From Pseudohongiella spirulinae (GTDB lineage: Bacteria > Pseudomonadota > Gammaproteobacteria > Pseudomonadales > Pseudohongiellaceae): a DNA stretch of 64,000 bases. This document shows, piece by piece, positions 37,724 through 46,915 of the stretch. The stretch spans positions 3,224,001 through 3,288,000 of the forward strand of contig NZ_CP013189.1 of NCBI RefSeq assembly GCF_001444425.1. Reading direction: 5' to 3'. Positions within the stretch are counted from its first letter, which is position 1. Every line of letters begins with the position of its first letter. A program made the position numbers and the translations under genes. The notes beneath the pieces are model-generated. The model saw nothing but the letters and a program-made list of their open reading frames with translations, was not told the DNA's origin and did not search any database.

Positions 37724-39580
37724 ATGACCAGTTCACACGTTTGGGACAAAGATCAACTCGAGATTATTAGCAAAGCAAGCAACTTACGAATAATAGTTTC
37801 AGCAGGACCTGGAACGGGAAAAACTGCAATCGCATGCGCTAGGCTAGCGCACTTAATCAACGAATGTGACGTGGAGCCAAGCAATACTTGGTTGATTAGC
37901 TTCACGAGAACTGCTGTGGCTGAAATTCGCGCACGGCTGCATTCCTACGCCGGCGATGCCTCCTTCGCTATAAGGATAGCGACGATCGACTCACACGCAT
38001 GGTCCATCCACTCCGGACACGATCCGAATGCGAGACTGACCGGCTCCTATGAGGATAACATCGCCCGGGTCATTGGTCTCGTGAAATCGGATGAGGATGT
38101 CGCCGATGAATTGTCGCAGATTGAGCATATTGTCATCGATGAGGCGCAAGACCTCGTAGGACAGCGGGCAGACCTGATCGAGGAACTGGTAAAGAAATTG
38201 CCTTCAGACTGCGGGGTGACAGTCTTCGCTGACGAGGCCCAAGCTATTTATGGGTTCTCCGACGATAGTATCGGACATCGGAAAGACGGAGCAGTCAAAA
38301 CCGGTAAATCTCTGCTCGACAGGCTTCGCTCAGATAAATCCATGGGCTTCGACACACTAATCCTGAAGGAGATTTATCGCACGTCATCACCCGGGCTGCA
38401 AAAGATCTTCTCGGATCTGCGGAAGGACGTCCTCGACAAAAACAGGCATCGCGACGGCTTCCACGCCGAGACTGCAGAGCGGATCCGGGAGTATGCGGAC
38501 AAAAAGGGTTTGAAGTGGACCCAGATGAAGGTCGCTGACTTCACCAGAGACGATCTTCTGCTCTTCAGAACTCGCGGCGAAGTGCTGATGGCCTCCCAGT
38601 TTTGTGACCTCCCCCATCGGCTGCGCCTGTCAGGATACGGAGCGACGCTCCCGGCATGGCTCGCAATATGCTTCTCGGATTTTGTCGAGCCCCATCTGGC
38701 CGAGCGGCATTTCCTCGATCTCTGGGCCACACGTATCGAAAACAATGCTACACCGCAATACGGACCACGCGAAGCATGGCAGCACCTTGTGCGCGTTGCA
38801 GGGCGAAAGGATGGCTCGGTAGACATGCAGAGGCTGAGACGACGGTTGGGTCAGGCGCGCCCTCCGGTGGAACTGACCCTCCCCGAGTATGGTCTTCAAG
38901 GACCGATCGTCGGGACGATTCATGCCAGTAAGGGCCGCGAGGCAAGCAACGTCGTGTTGCTTCTTCCGAACGGCGCAGAATTCGAGAGCGCCGAGGACGA
39001 GGCCGAGGAAGCGAGAGTACTCTTTGTCGGCGCAACACGTGCTCGCACATCCCTGATCGTCGGTGAGAGTAACGCTTTCCGAGCGTCGACCCTCGCATCA
39101 GGCCGGGTTCATCGGTCCGTGAGGAACGGCAAATCCACGATGGTCGAAGTCGGTCGCGACGGGGACATAGCCGCTCGTGGACTCGTCGGCCGCAGCGAGT
39201 TCAGTGCGACCGATGCAAAAGCCGGTCAGGCCCTGCTCGCAAAAAATGCAGATGTCGTCACGACCTACAAGCTGGAAGCGGATCGTGCACTCGATTGGCG
39301 CTACAGAATACGCGTTGGCGACGATGGTCCATTTGTCGGCGTCATGTCACGCAATCTAAATTTCGACCTTTGGAAGATACTTGAGAACAAGAACCAGAAG
39401 CACAGTCACAATCCGCCAAGCAAGGTGAACCATGTCCGCGGTCAGGGTAGCGCCACTATCGTGCTGGCTCCCGATGACAGCGACCTCAATACGCTAAACG
39501 AGCCTTATGCCTCCTCAGGCTTCGTCCTCGCACCTAGAATTGCGGCCTTCCCTCCATTCTTCTTTTTTCATCGGAATTAG
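37724..39580 (+). CDS. UvrD/Rep-like SF1 ATPase, first gene of the DISARM-like operon
   Basis: A 618-residue superfamily 1 helicase-like protein. Motifs in order: Walker A SAGPGTGKTAIACARLA near residue 30, Ia WLISFTRTAVAEIRARL, II HIVIDEAQDLVGQ near residue 140, III VFADEAQAIYGF, IV ILKEIYRTSS, V GTIHASKGREASNVVLLLP near residue 400 and VI LFVGATRART. The last 150 residues are of no recognised family. The ATG at 37724 follows AGGAAG by eight bases. drmA begins five bases after its stop, so it is probably a component of that system. Typical DISARM operons are not known to me to carry this gene. Confidence 0.85.
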   Translation: MTSSHVWDKDQLEIISKASNLRIIVSAGPGTGKTAIACARLAHLINECDVEPSNTWLISFTRTAVAEIRARLHSYAGDASFAIRIATIDSHAWSIHSGHDPNARLTGSYEDNIARVIGLVKSDEDVADELSQIEHIVIDEAQDLVGQRADLIEELVKKLPSDCGVTVFADEAQAIYGFSDDSIGHRKDGAVKTGKSLLDRLRSDKSMGFDTLILKEIYRTSSPGLQKIFSDLRKDVLDKNRHRDGFHAETAERIREYADKKGLKWTQMKVADFTRDDLLLFRTRGEVLMASQFCDLPHRLRLSGYGATLPAWLAICFSDFVEPHLAERHFLDLWATRIENNATPQYGPREAWQHLVRVAGRKDGSVDMQRLRRRLGQARPPVELTLPEYGLQGPIVGTIHASKGREASNVVLLLPNGAEFESAEDEAEEARVLFVGATRARTSLIVGESNAFRASTLASGRVHRSVRNGKSTMVEVGRDGDIAARGLVGRSEFSATDAKAGQALLAKNADVVTTYKLEADRALDWRYRIRVGDDGPFVGVMSRNLNFDLWKILENKNQKHSHNPPSKVNHVRGQGSATIVLAPDDSDLNTLNEPYASSGFVLAPRIAAFPPFFFFHRN

Positions 39581-39585
39581 CTCCC

Positions 39586-42500
39586 ATGCAGGATAAATCA
39601 GCGGACAGAGACATCGTCGCACTCAGGCTTGCCGAGGACCTTGTCGGCCCCCGGGCCGAAGACGAAACACTCACAGCTCGGCCTTCTGATGTCTACCTGA
39701 CTGGCATCCTCTGGCCTCAGCGCACCGCCATGTCGGGCGAGGATGATGATCGCCTCGGCACAGCAGGAGCGAGCGCTGCGGAGGAAAGCGATGGCGAAAG
39801 CGATGCCGTTCGGACCGGATCAGTTCAGAAGCCTTCCGTCGCTGGCATATCCTTCAGCACAAAGGCGGAGGGTATCGCGAAGGTACGCTTCGTCTGCAGC
39901 TTTGGAACCTATCGGACAGAGAAACGCGACGATGGCGAAGTATGGGTTCGGCAACCCCACAGTGTGGAAATTGCGGCCGTTGAACTAACGCCCGGTCCGA
40001 CGCGCGAGATCCAGCTTGCCGAGCATGGAAATGGTCTTCCTGTAGTTTCTCTCAGCGTCAGATGCATCAAGGCTAAGGATACCGTCTTGGCTACTCTCGC
40101 TCTGGTCAATTCGGTGGTTCCAGAGCAGGACCGAAACGAGATCGAGGCGGCCTCTCTCTTTCAGACTTCGCTCCGCATCGAGCCCTGCGAGGGAACTCTG
40201 CTGGTCCCAAAGCCTCCAAGACGCGCAGCTCCGGTAGAGCCGACCGAAACCTGCGCGGTCGGCGACGAGGAGAGCGGAACGCTCCTTTACAGGAACGTCG
40301 CGGAGTTTGCCGTCGGCCACGTCTGTTCGGCCGAGTGGGAAGAGGCAGAGGCTTCGGCAGGCTCACAACCCCATGCTCGGTGGGTTGCGACGACATGGCT
40401 GCCATCGACCATTGTCGAGGGAGTGGATCCCAATGGTCATCCATATTTCGCAGAGCTGGGAAATGAACAAGGGACATTCGACCCTCTTCTGGCCGAGGCG
40501 CTGGCCTCCGCTGACTCGACAACCCTTAAGAACGGACTTGTCACCTTCTGTGACGCCTATGCTCGGTGGATCGAGACACAGAAGAAGCGGCTGGAAGATA
40601 CCGGGGACGTCGCCCCAACCCTGAGGCATGTTGCCCATGCGCATCTCATCCAGTGCGACAAAGCCCTGGATCGCATGCGAGCCTCAGTTGATGAACTCGA
40701 CACCAACCCGAGGCTACGGAGAGCGTTCCAGCTGGCAAACTTCGCCATGCACCTGCAGCACTCGTGGGACAAGTCGAAGGGTCGTCACGGCTCCCTCCGC
40801 TGGCGCCCGTTCCAGCTGGGTTTTCTGCTTCTGAGCGCTCCGTCGTCGGTGCTCCGGGATCACGAGCACCGAGGAGTCATGGATCTGCTCTGGTTCCCGA
40901 CGGGTGGCGGCAAGACCGAGGCTTACCTGGCGCTGATCGCGTGCATCGCCGTCTACCGACGCCTCTCAGACAATGCGGACGACCACAGCGGCGTTTGCGC
41001 CCTAATGCGCTATACGCTTCGTCTTCTTACAACCCAACAGTTTGCGCGGTCCGCCGCAATGATCGTGGCCCTTGAGGCCATCCGCTCTGGTCGGGTGGCC
41101 GCTCCCAAGGGACTTCCCCTTAAGGGCAGAGAGCCTTTTTCGATCGGCCTGTGGGTTGGCAGTGATGCTACCCCCAACAAACGGAAAGCCGCTTACGCTT
41201 CCATCGTCCAGCGCTCGCAGGAGGTAGCTTCGCCAAAGCAACTCGCACGTTGCCCTGCCTGCGAATCGAAGCTGAACTGGTCGATAGCAAGCTCGACATC
41301 GCCTGTGGAGGTTTCATGCGAGAACCCCGAATGCGCGATCTACGGGCTGCTCCCTGTCCATACCGTGGACGAGGATGTCTACGACAATCGTCCGACGCTG
41401 ATCATTGGAACGGCAGACAAGTTCGCTCAGGTGGTTCGTGAAAAGCGAACCAACAGCCTGTTTGCCGTCTCGGAAGGGTCCCCTCCTGACCTAATCATCC
41501 AGGACGAGCTTCATCTCATTTCCGGCCCGCTCGGGACAATTGCTGGCGTCTATGAGTCCGCTTTCGACCTGATGTTTGCCGCGCGCGGACATCGCGCCAA
41601 GGTCATCGGCTCGACTGCTACAATCCGCAGGGCGCCGGAACAGGTTCTGGCGCTTTTTGATCGCGGGGCGTTCCAGTTTCCGCCGCCGGCGATCGACCAT
41701 GACGATTCAGGGTTTGCGGTGCGCGACCGTCGCCCCAGCGCCAAAGGACGGAGATATCTCGGGGTCACGACGGCCGGGCGATCCGCAAAGTTCACCCTTC
41801 AGGCAGTGGCTGGCTCCCTGCTGCAGACTGCCTTCGGAGCGTTCAGCGACGATGTCCGTAGGGACGCCTACTGGACGCTTGTCGGCTACTTCAACTCTCT
41901 TCGGGAGCTCGGCGGCGCCCTTGTTCTGATGCAGGATGACGTCACCGACAGTATAGCGCTCTACGCGAATGTTCGGTCAGAAGAGAAGCGCCCTCTTAGC
42001 AACGTCGAAGAACTTACCTCTCGCCGGACACAGGAGGAGATCCGCGAGATGCTCGACCTTCTCGATATCAAGGTTGGGGCTCCTGGTGCAGTCGATGCAG
42101 TGCTTGCGACTAACATGGTTAGTGTCGGCGTCGACATCTCCCGACTCGGGCTGATGCTTGTCAACGGGCAACCAAAGACGATCGCAGAGTACATCCAGTC
42201 GACGAGCCGCGTCGGGCGTGGTGACGTGAGCGGCCTTGTAGTTTCGGTCCTCAACAACGCCAAGGCAAGGGACCGCTCGCATTTCGAGACGTTTTGCAGC
42301 TGGCATCGCACATTGTACAGGGACGTTGAGGCCACAAGCGTCACACCTTTCGCTTCGCGTGCTCGCGACAGGGCGCTACATGCCTCTTTTGTAGCGGCAG
42401 TACGCCATCTGGTTCCGGCCATGCTCGACTCCCCTCGAATGGAAGACGAGGCGGAAGACGCGGCGATGGATCTCATCGACCTCATTGTCGAGCGGGCAAA

Positions 42501-42771
42501 GCGCATCGATCCCGAAGAGACAGCTGTGCGGGATGAACTAGAACGGCGCCTCGACACATGGAGAGCAAGATCGCCGACGGTCTACTGGAGTGACTACAAG
42601 GGGGGTAAATCCCTTTTGCAAAGCGCCGAACGCGCTGCCGCACGTCGAGCATCCGGACGTGATGCTGGCGCCGCATGGCCTACCCTCAACTCCATGCGGA
42701 CCGTCGAGGCCGGAACCCCCTTCAGGATGGCCCCAATACTGAGAGCAAAGGACGATACGCATGAAGAATGA
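39586..42771 (+). CDS. drmA: DrmA-like DISARM helicase
   Basis: A 1061-residue superfamily 2 helicase resembling DrmA of DISARM. The N-terminal region (ALRLAEDLVGPRAEDETLTARPSDVYLTGILWP) is typical of DrmA. Helicase motifs are LLWFPTGGGKTEAYLALIA (Walker A, near residue 440), LIIQDELHLISGPLGT (motif II, DELH, near residue 635), GSTATIRR (motif III), TNMVSVGVDISRLGLMLVNGQPKTIAEYIQSTSRVGRG (motifs V-VI, near 850-875). A CPAC...CENPEC cluster near residue 555 may bind zinc. DrmA with DrmB forms the DISARM core that engages incoming phage DNA. The start overlaps nothing; the 3' end overlaps drmB by 11 bases. Confidence 0.88.
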   Translation: MQDKSADRDIVALRLAEDLVGPRAEDETLTARPSDVYLTGILWPQRTAMSGEDDDRLGTAGASAAEESDGESDAVRTGSVQKPSVAGISFSTKAEGIAKVRFVCSFGTYRTEKRDDGEVWVRQPHSVEIAAVELTPGPTREIQLAEHGNGLPVVSLSVRCIKAKDTVLATLALVNSVVPEQDRNEIEAASLFQTSLRIEPCEGTLLVPKPPRRAAPVEPTETCAVGDEESGTLLYRNVAEFAVGHVCSAEWEEAEASAGSQPHARWVATTWLPSTIVEGVDPNGHPYFAELGNEQGTFDPLLAEALASADSTTLKNGLVTFCDAYARWIETQKKRLEDTGDVAPTLRHVAHAHLIQCDKALDRMRASVDELDTNPRLRRAFQLANFAMHLQHSWDKSKGRHGSLRWRPFQLGFLLLSAPSSVLRDHEHRGVMDLLWFPTGGGKTEAYLALIACIAVYRRLSDNADDHSGVCALMRYTLRLLTTQQFARSAAMIVALEAIRSGRVAAPKGLPLKGREPFSIGLWVGSDATPNKRKAAYASIVQRSQEVASPKQLARCPACESKLNWSIASSTSPVEVSCENPECAIYGLLPVHTVDEDVYDNRPTLIIGTADKFAQVVREKRTNSLFAVSEGSPPDLIIQDELHLISGPLGTIAGVYESAFDLMFAARGHRAKVIGSTATIRRAPEQVLALFDRGAFQFPPPAIDHDDSGFAVRDRRPSAKGRRYLGVTTAGRSAKFTLQAVAGSLLQTAFGAFSDDVRRDAYWTLVGYFNSLRELGGALVLMQDDVTDSIALYANVRSEEKRPLSNVEELTSRRTQEEIREMLDLLDIKVGAPGAVDAVLATNMVSVGVDISRLGLMLVNGQPKTIAEYIQSTSRVGRGDVSGLVVSVLNNAKARDRSHFETFCSWHRTLYRDVEATSVTPFASRARDRALHASFVAAVRHLVPAMLDSPRMEDEAEDAAMDLIDLIVERAKRIDPEETAVRDELERRLDTWRARSPTVYWSDYKGGKSLLQSAERAAARRASGRDAGAAWPTLNSMRTVEAGTPFRMAPILRAKDDTHEE

Positions 42772-44635
42772 GTTGCAGGAACTGAGGCGAAGCGCAGTCG
42801 TTTCTACCTTTGGTCCAGGTTCCGTCGTGGACTTCAGGGCAGGTGGCGGAGCCGTCTCTGGCATAGCTGCGGGGCTCGAGGAATGGGATCGATCCTTTCC
42901 TCCGGCAGGGCTGGCGCACCCGCAGCTCATCCGCGAGACGCGCCTCCAGAAGAAGCTTGGCGTCAAGGGATTCAGAACGCCCCCAGTTGCGCTCGAACGG
43001 GGAATGGAAGGCGATCCGGATACCCGACGGCTTGTTGCCGTGCGCTTCCCGAAATGGCTGCAATGCCCCAGCTGCGATATGATCAAGCCTGAGCGCCGAT
43101 GGAAGAATGACCCGGGTAAGGCCTATCGTTACTGCCCGACGTGCACCGAAACGACACATGGCGACAGCAAGGTCTTTGTCATCCCAGTCCGCTTCGTCAT
43201 GGCTTGCAAGCATGGGCATGTTGACGAGTTTCCGTGGGATTGGTGGGTCGGCCACAGACCTGAATGTTTAGTGGCGAAGCGGGAAAATCCGGATCGCCAC
43301 CCGGGACTTGTCCTGAGGTCAGAGAGGCCGGGGCTTGCCGGTCTTATCCTCAGCTGCCCGAAGTGTGGTGCGCGCCGATCAATGGATGGCGTCTTTTCCA
43401 AGAAGACGTGGGAACGCGGCCCCAAATGCCACGGCTATCGACCATGGCTGGCCGATGGCGATGAAAGCTGTGGCAAGGAGCAATACGCAGTTCAAAGAGG
43501 GGCGTCGAACCTGTATTTCGCCGTTACGGAGTCCGCTCTGAGCATTCCACCTTGGTCGGATACCCTGCAGGAAGATTTGGGCGACTTGTGGAGCGATCTG
43601 ACAGACCTCGATGATCTTTCAACACTGGAGAACTACATTCATCATGGTCTAAGCAATCCATTCGTGCGCAGCAAATTGGAGAGTATACTAAAGGAGCGAG
43701 AGCTGTCGCCAGGTCAGCTGGCGGAGGCGATCCGCGCCCGTCTCACGTCTTACGGACAGCTGCGGACTGATGATCTGAGACCGGCAGAGTATCGGCAGTT
43801 CGTCACGGAACCCGGTCGCAGCAGAACGCTCGACATCGACTTCGAAACACGCCGGGAGTCCGTCGCCACCGAGATTGTCCCATGGATTTCTCGGGTCGTG
43901 AGGGCTGTCCGGTTAAGAGAGGTGCGAGCCATTAAAGGCTTCACCCGTATCAATCCACCAGGCGATCCGGACTCACCAGAGGTCGCTCGTCTCTCCAAGG
44001 AGCCGCTTGAATGGCTGCCAGCCATCGAGGTCCGCGGCGAAGGCATTTTTCTCGCCCTGAACGAGGACCGCTTGTCGAGCTGGGAAAACCGGCCAGACGT
44101 CATGGCGCGTGTTTCCCAGTGCGAGACGCGGCACCAAGCCGACTGGAAGGAACGGTACGGAGAAGACGGTAAGCCACCTCAGACGATCAGCCCGCGTTAC
44201 ATGCTCTGCCACACCCTTGCGCATGCTCTCATGCGTCAACTCACGCTTGAATGCGGATACTCGTCGGCATCTCTCCAAGAGAGGATCTACGCCGGTACTG
44301 GCGAGGAGCAGATGGCGGGACTTCTCATCTATACCGCGACCACCGACTCGGATGGAACGCTTGGAGGGCTTGAACGTCAAGGGAAGTCGGGGCGCATTGC
44401 AGGCATTCTCCAACGTGCAATCGATGCGATCGAATGGTGCTCTTCGGACCCGCTCTGCATCACTGACATGATGGGAGCAGAGAAAAGCTATTCCCATTCG
44501 GTGTGCCACTCCTGCTGTCTTGCCCCGGAGACAGCGTGTGAAGCGTTCAACAGCTTCCTCGACCGTGCACTCCTCACCGGCGACGGCACGAACTCGGGCC
44601 TCGGCTACTTCGAAGAGATGCTTCGGAGAAGCTGA
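42761..44635 (+). CDS. drmB: DrmB-like DUF1998 protein
   Basis: A 624-residue DUF1998 protein matching DrmB. The N-terminus MKNELQELRRSAVVSTFGPGSVVDFRAGGG is the hallmark of the family. Zinc-binding-like cysteines occur at CPSCDMIK...YCPTC and CPKCGARR; the DUF1998 part includes HTLAHALMRQLTLECGYSSASLQERIYAG, LIYTATTDSDGTLGGLERQG and the terminal CHSCCLAPETACEAFN. DrmB binds DrmA in characterised DISARM. It overlaps drmA by 11 bases and the NERD-helicase gene by one base (TGATG), so the three are translationally coupled. Confidence 0.9.
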   Translation: MKNELQELRRSAVVSTFGPGSVVDFRAGGGAVSGIAAGLEEWDRSFPPAGLAHPQLIRETRLQKKLGVKGFRTPPVALERGMEGDPDTRRLVAVRFPKWLQCPSCDMIKPERRWKNDPGKAYRYCPTCTETTHGDSKVFVIPVRFVMACKHGHVDEFPWDWWVGHRPECLVAKRENPDRHPGLVLRSERPGLAGLILSCPKCGARRSMDGVFSKKTWERGPKCHGYRPWLADGDESCGKEQYAVQRGASNLYFAVTESALSIPPWSDTLQEDLGDLWSDLTDLDDLSTLENYIHHGLSNPFVRSKLESILKERELSPGQLAEAIRARLTSYGQLRTDDLRPAEYRQFVTEPGRSRTLDIDFETRRESVATEIVPWISRVVRAVRLREVRAIKGFTRINPPGDPDSPEVARLSKEPLEWLPAIEVRGEGIFLALNEDRLSSWENRPDVMARVSQCETRHQADWKERYGEDGKPPQTISPRYMLCHTLAHALMRQLTLECGYSSASLQERIYAGTGEEQMAGLLIYTATTDSDGTLGGLERQGKSGRIAGILQRAIDAIEWCSSDPLCITDMMGAEKSYSHSVCHSCCLAPETACEAFNSFLDRALLTGDGTNSGLGYFEEMLRRS

Positions 44636-46311
44636 TGGCAGTAATTTGGCCACGAAAGCTACCCCGGTCGATCTTAGATGACCCACGTCGGAAGGCAGAG
44701 GTTCGGGTTTACAACCGCCTAGCCGATGTTCTCGACGACAGCTTCCATGTCTTTTACTCGAGTCCTTGGCTGGGAACGGACAGGCTGGGAAATGAGAAGG
44801 ATGGAGAGTGTGACTTTCTCGTAGCTCATCCACTTCTAGGCATACTAGCTATAGAGGTGAAAGGTGGAAAAGAAATCTCTTTTGATCCTGCTGACGGACT
44901 GTGGCGCAGCACAGATCATTATGGATTTATACATAAGATCAAAGACCCTGTTGCACAGGCACGAAGCGCAAAGCATGAAATGCTGTCAAGACTAAACAGC
45001 TCCCGCCACTGGCCTAAGAGAAAAATCTATGCCGCTCATGGAGTAATATTTCCGAGCGTTGCGTCTCCCTTGACGAATCTAGGGTCAGACAAGCCTGCCG
45101 CAATATTTTGTTGCGCAAAACAATTTAACCGTGGGTTCTTGACTTGGATTCGCCAACGATTGAGGGAAGGGCAAACACCGTCGGACTGCAAACCCTTAGG
45201 GCACGACGGCGTGGCAGCTTTGACAAATGCACTGGCGCACCCATTTAGACTCAGCTTCCGAGTCGGTGCTGCGTTATCAGAGGCAGCTGCTGAATTTTCA
45301 ACTTTAGAACCCTCACAATATCACATTCTAGAGATGATTCAGGACTTGCCTCGTGCTCTTATTAAAGGTGGAGCTGGCACAGGAAAGACCGTACTTGCTA
45401 TCCAAGAGGCCATCGGATCAGCACAACTTGGCTATAAAACCCTCTTCGTATGCCATGGACGATCATTAGCCAGATATGTCAAAACCAAGACAGCGGAAAT
45501 TAACAACCTTTTCGTTTTGAGCTTCCATGAATTGTGTGGATTTGCAGCCCATCAAGCCGGTATTCAAATCAACTCTGTACAAGAAAAAAAAGCACTGTAT
45601 AACGATGCCTTGCCTAACTCACTTTACGAAGCTGTACATTTAAACCCTTCATTGAAGTGGGATTCAATCGTTGTAGATGAAGGCCAGGATTTTAAAAATA
45701 CGTGGTGGATTGCGATTGAAGCCTGCATCAACAAGAACGGTAGACTACGAGTTTTTATGGATAGCAATCAACAAGTTTACGGGGATGGAGACTCGTCTTT
45801 GCAAGACCTTAGCGCCATCCCTATACGATTAACCAGAAATCTAAGAAACACCAAGAACATTCACAACGCAGCAATGCTGCATTACTTTGGGCCAATGATT
45901 ACCGCTGACGGCCCTGACGGGCTGGATGTCAATTGGATCATAGCAGAAAATCATCAGAACAAGCTTGTGCTGGCTAAAAAGGAATTGAGGCGTCTAATAA
46001 TTAATGAAGATGCCAAACCAAGCGAAATAGCAATTCTTGTAAATTCCCAAAATGCAAAGAACGAATTCTTAGCGCTTACTGAAGGTTCGGGCATAAACTT
46101 CACTGATGCGGACAATCTGTTAAGTGATTCAGTTGTGGTTGACACTGTTTTAAGATTTAAAGGGCTTGAACGCCCAGCGGTGATATTGTTGGTGTTGGGA
46201 GACGAGATAGCGCGCCGTGAGTTCGCATATGTAGCAATATCTAGGGCAAAAGCGTACTTGGCGGTTGTCGCCTCCAATTCTGAAATAAGAATGCTGTCAC
46301 AGGAGACATGA
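44635..46311 (+). CDS. NERD nuclease-like domain fused to SF1 helicase
   Basis: A 558-residue protein with two parts. Residues about 15-130 form a NERD domain (RRKAEVRVYNRLAD, DGECDFLVAHPLLGILAIEVKGG), related to PD-(D/E)xK nucleases with the E...ExK pattern present. Residues 230-550 form a UvrD-like helicase: IKGGAGTGKTVLAIQEA, VVDEGQDFKNTWW, VFMDSNQQVYGD, TRNLRNTKNIHNAA, VVDTVLRFKGLERPAVILLV and YVAISRAKAYLAVVAS. It starts at the drmB stop, so it belongs to the same operon, and may replace the missing DrmC nuclease (inference). It is clearly AT-richer than drmA and drmB, suggesting a separate origin. Confidence 0.85.
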   Translation: MAVIWPRKLPRSILDDPRRKAEVRVYNRLADVLDDSFHVFYSSPWLGTDRLGNEKDGECDFLVAHPLLGILAIEVKGGKEISFDPADGLWRSTDHYGFIHKIKDPVAQARSAKHEMLSRLNSSRHWPKRKIYAAHGVIFPSVASPLTNLGSDKPAAIFCCAKQFNRGFLTWIRQRLREGQTPSDCKPLGHDGVAALTNALAHPFRLSFRVGAALSEAAAEFSTLEPSQYHILEMIQDLPRALIKGGAGTGKTVLAIQEAIGSAQLGYKTLFVCHGRSLARYVKTKTAEINNLFVLSFHELCGFAAHQAGIQINSVQEKKALYNDALPNSLYEAVHLNPSLKWDSIVVDEGQDFKNTWWIAIEACINKNGRLRVFMDSNQQVYGDGDSSLQDLSAIPIRLTRNLRNTKNIHNAAMLHYFGPMITADGPDGLDVNWIIAENHQNKLVLAKKELRRLIINEDAKPSEIAILVNSQNAKNEFLALTEGSGINFTDADNLLSDSVVVDTVLRFKGLERPAVILLVLGDEIARREFAYVAISRAKAYLAVVASNSEIRMLSQET

Positions 46312-46513
46312 TTTGCTTTACACCTTCAATTACCCAAGCACCGCAGATCCATTGGCTGTTTTCGGGGTGTGGGTTACGATTACTTAGCTCAGCCAAGCGC
46401 TAGTCAGCAGCATAGCCTCTGCCGCCTCGACGTCACTCCGACAAATCGGAACTGCGCTAAGTCTCATTGCACGTCGTCTTGACCTCTGCCCCGATAGTAC
46501 CCAATATTCAGCC
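46312..46513. other. Intergenic region after the helicase operon
   Basis: About 200 bases with no gene that I can support. A leftward open frame (46384 to about 46515) has no start signal and no recognisable product and may be a remnant. No terminator hairpin with a T tail and no tRNA or attachment-site repeat was seen. Confidence 0.4.
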
Positions 46514-46915
46514 ATGACAACACTCCCAACAAGCAAACCCTGTCCCTTCTGCGCCCTGGGCGAACGTGAGCTTCTGGCCAGCAATACCAGCGGTTTTTCT
46601 ATTTTCGACAATTACCCCATTTCGCCCGGCCATGCGCTGATCATCCCCCGGCGACATGTCGGCTCCTTCTTTGAGTTGTCGAAGACGGAGCGGGACGATC
46701 TGTTTGATCTGATTGAGCAAGTGAAGGCGAAGCTTGACGGTCAGTTTGCGCCTGACAGCTATAACATCGGCATCAACGATGGGCCCGCAGCAGGTCAGAC
46801 AATCGGGCACTGCCATATCCATCTGATCCCCCGCTATCGGGGGGACATGCCGGACCCGCGTGGCGGCGTGCGCTGGATTATCCCCGGCAAAGCCGACTAC
46901 TGGTCGAAACCATGA
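46514..46915 (+). CDS. HIT family hydrolase paired with an HNH nuclease
   Basis: A 133-residue histidine-triad protein: PCPFCALGERELLASN, FDNYPISPGHALIIPRRHVGSFFEL, NIGINDGPAAGQTIGHCHIHLIPRYRGD. The HxHxH motif is intact. This subgroup resembles AP4A hydrolase/diadenosine-type HIT proteins. It differs from the HIT protein at 18961. The stop overlaps the HNH gene start by four bases, so the two are co-expressed. Confidence 0.9.
   Translation: MTTLPTSKPCPFCALGERELLASNTSGFSIFDNYPISPGHALIIPRRHVGSFFELSKTERDDLFDLIEQVKAKLDGQFAPDSYNIGINDGPAAGQTIGHCHIHLIPRYRGDMPDPRGGVRWIIPGKADYWSKP

Noticed and set aside
34000-46513. Genomic island bounded by a tRNA attachment site or integrase
   Set aside because: No tRNA, integrase or flanking direct repeats were seen, so a defined integrative element is not supported.
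46384-46611. 75-codon leftward frame at the start of the HIT gene
   Set aside because: It overlaps the conserved HIT N-terminus, has no ribosome site and no family match; at most a remnant.
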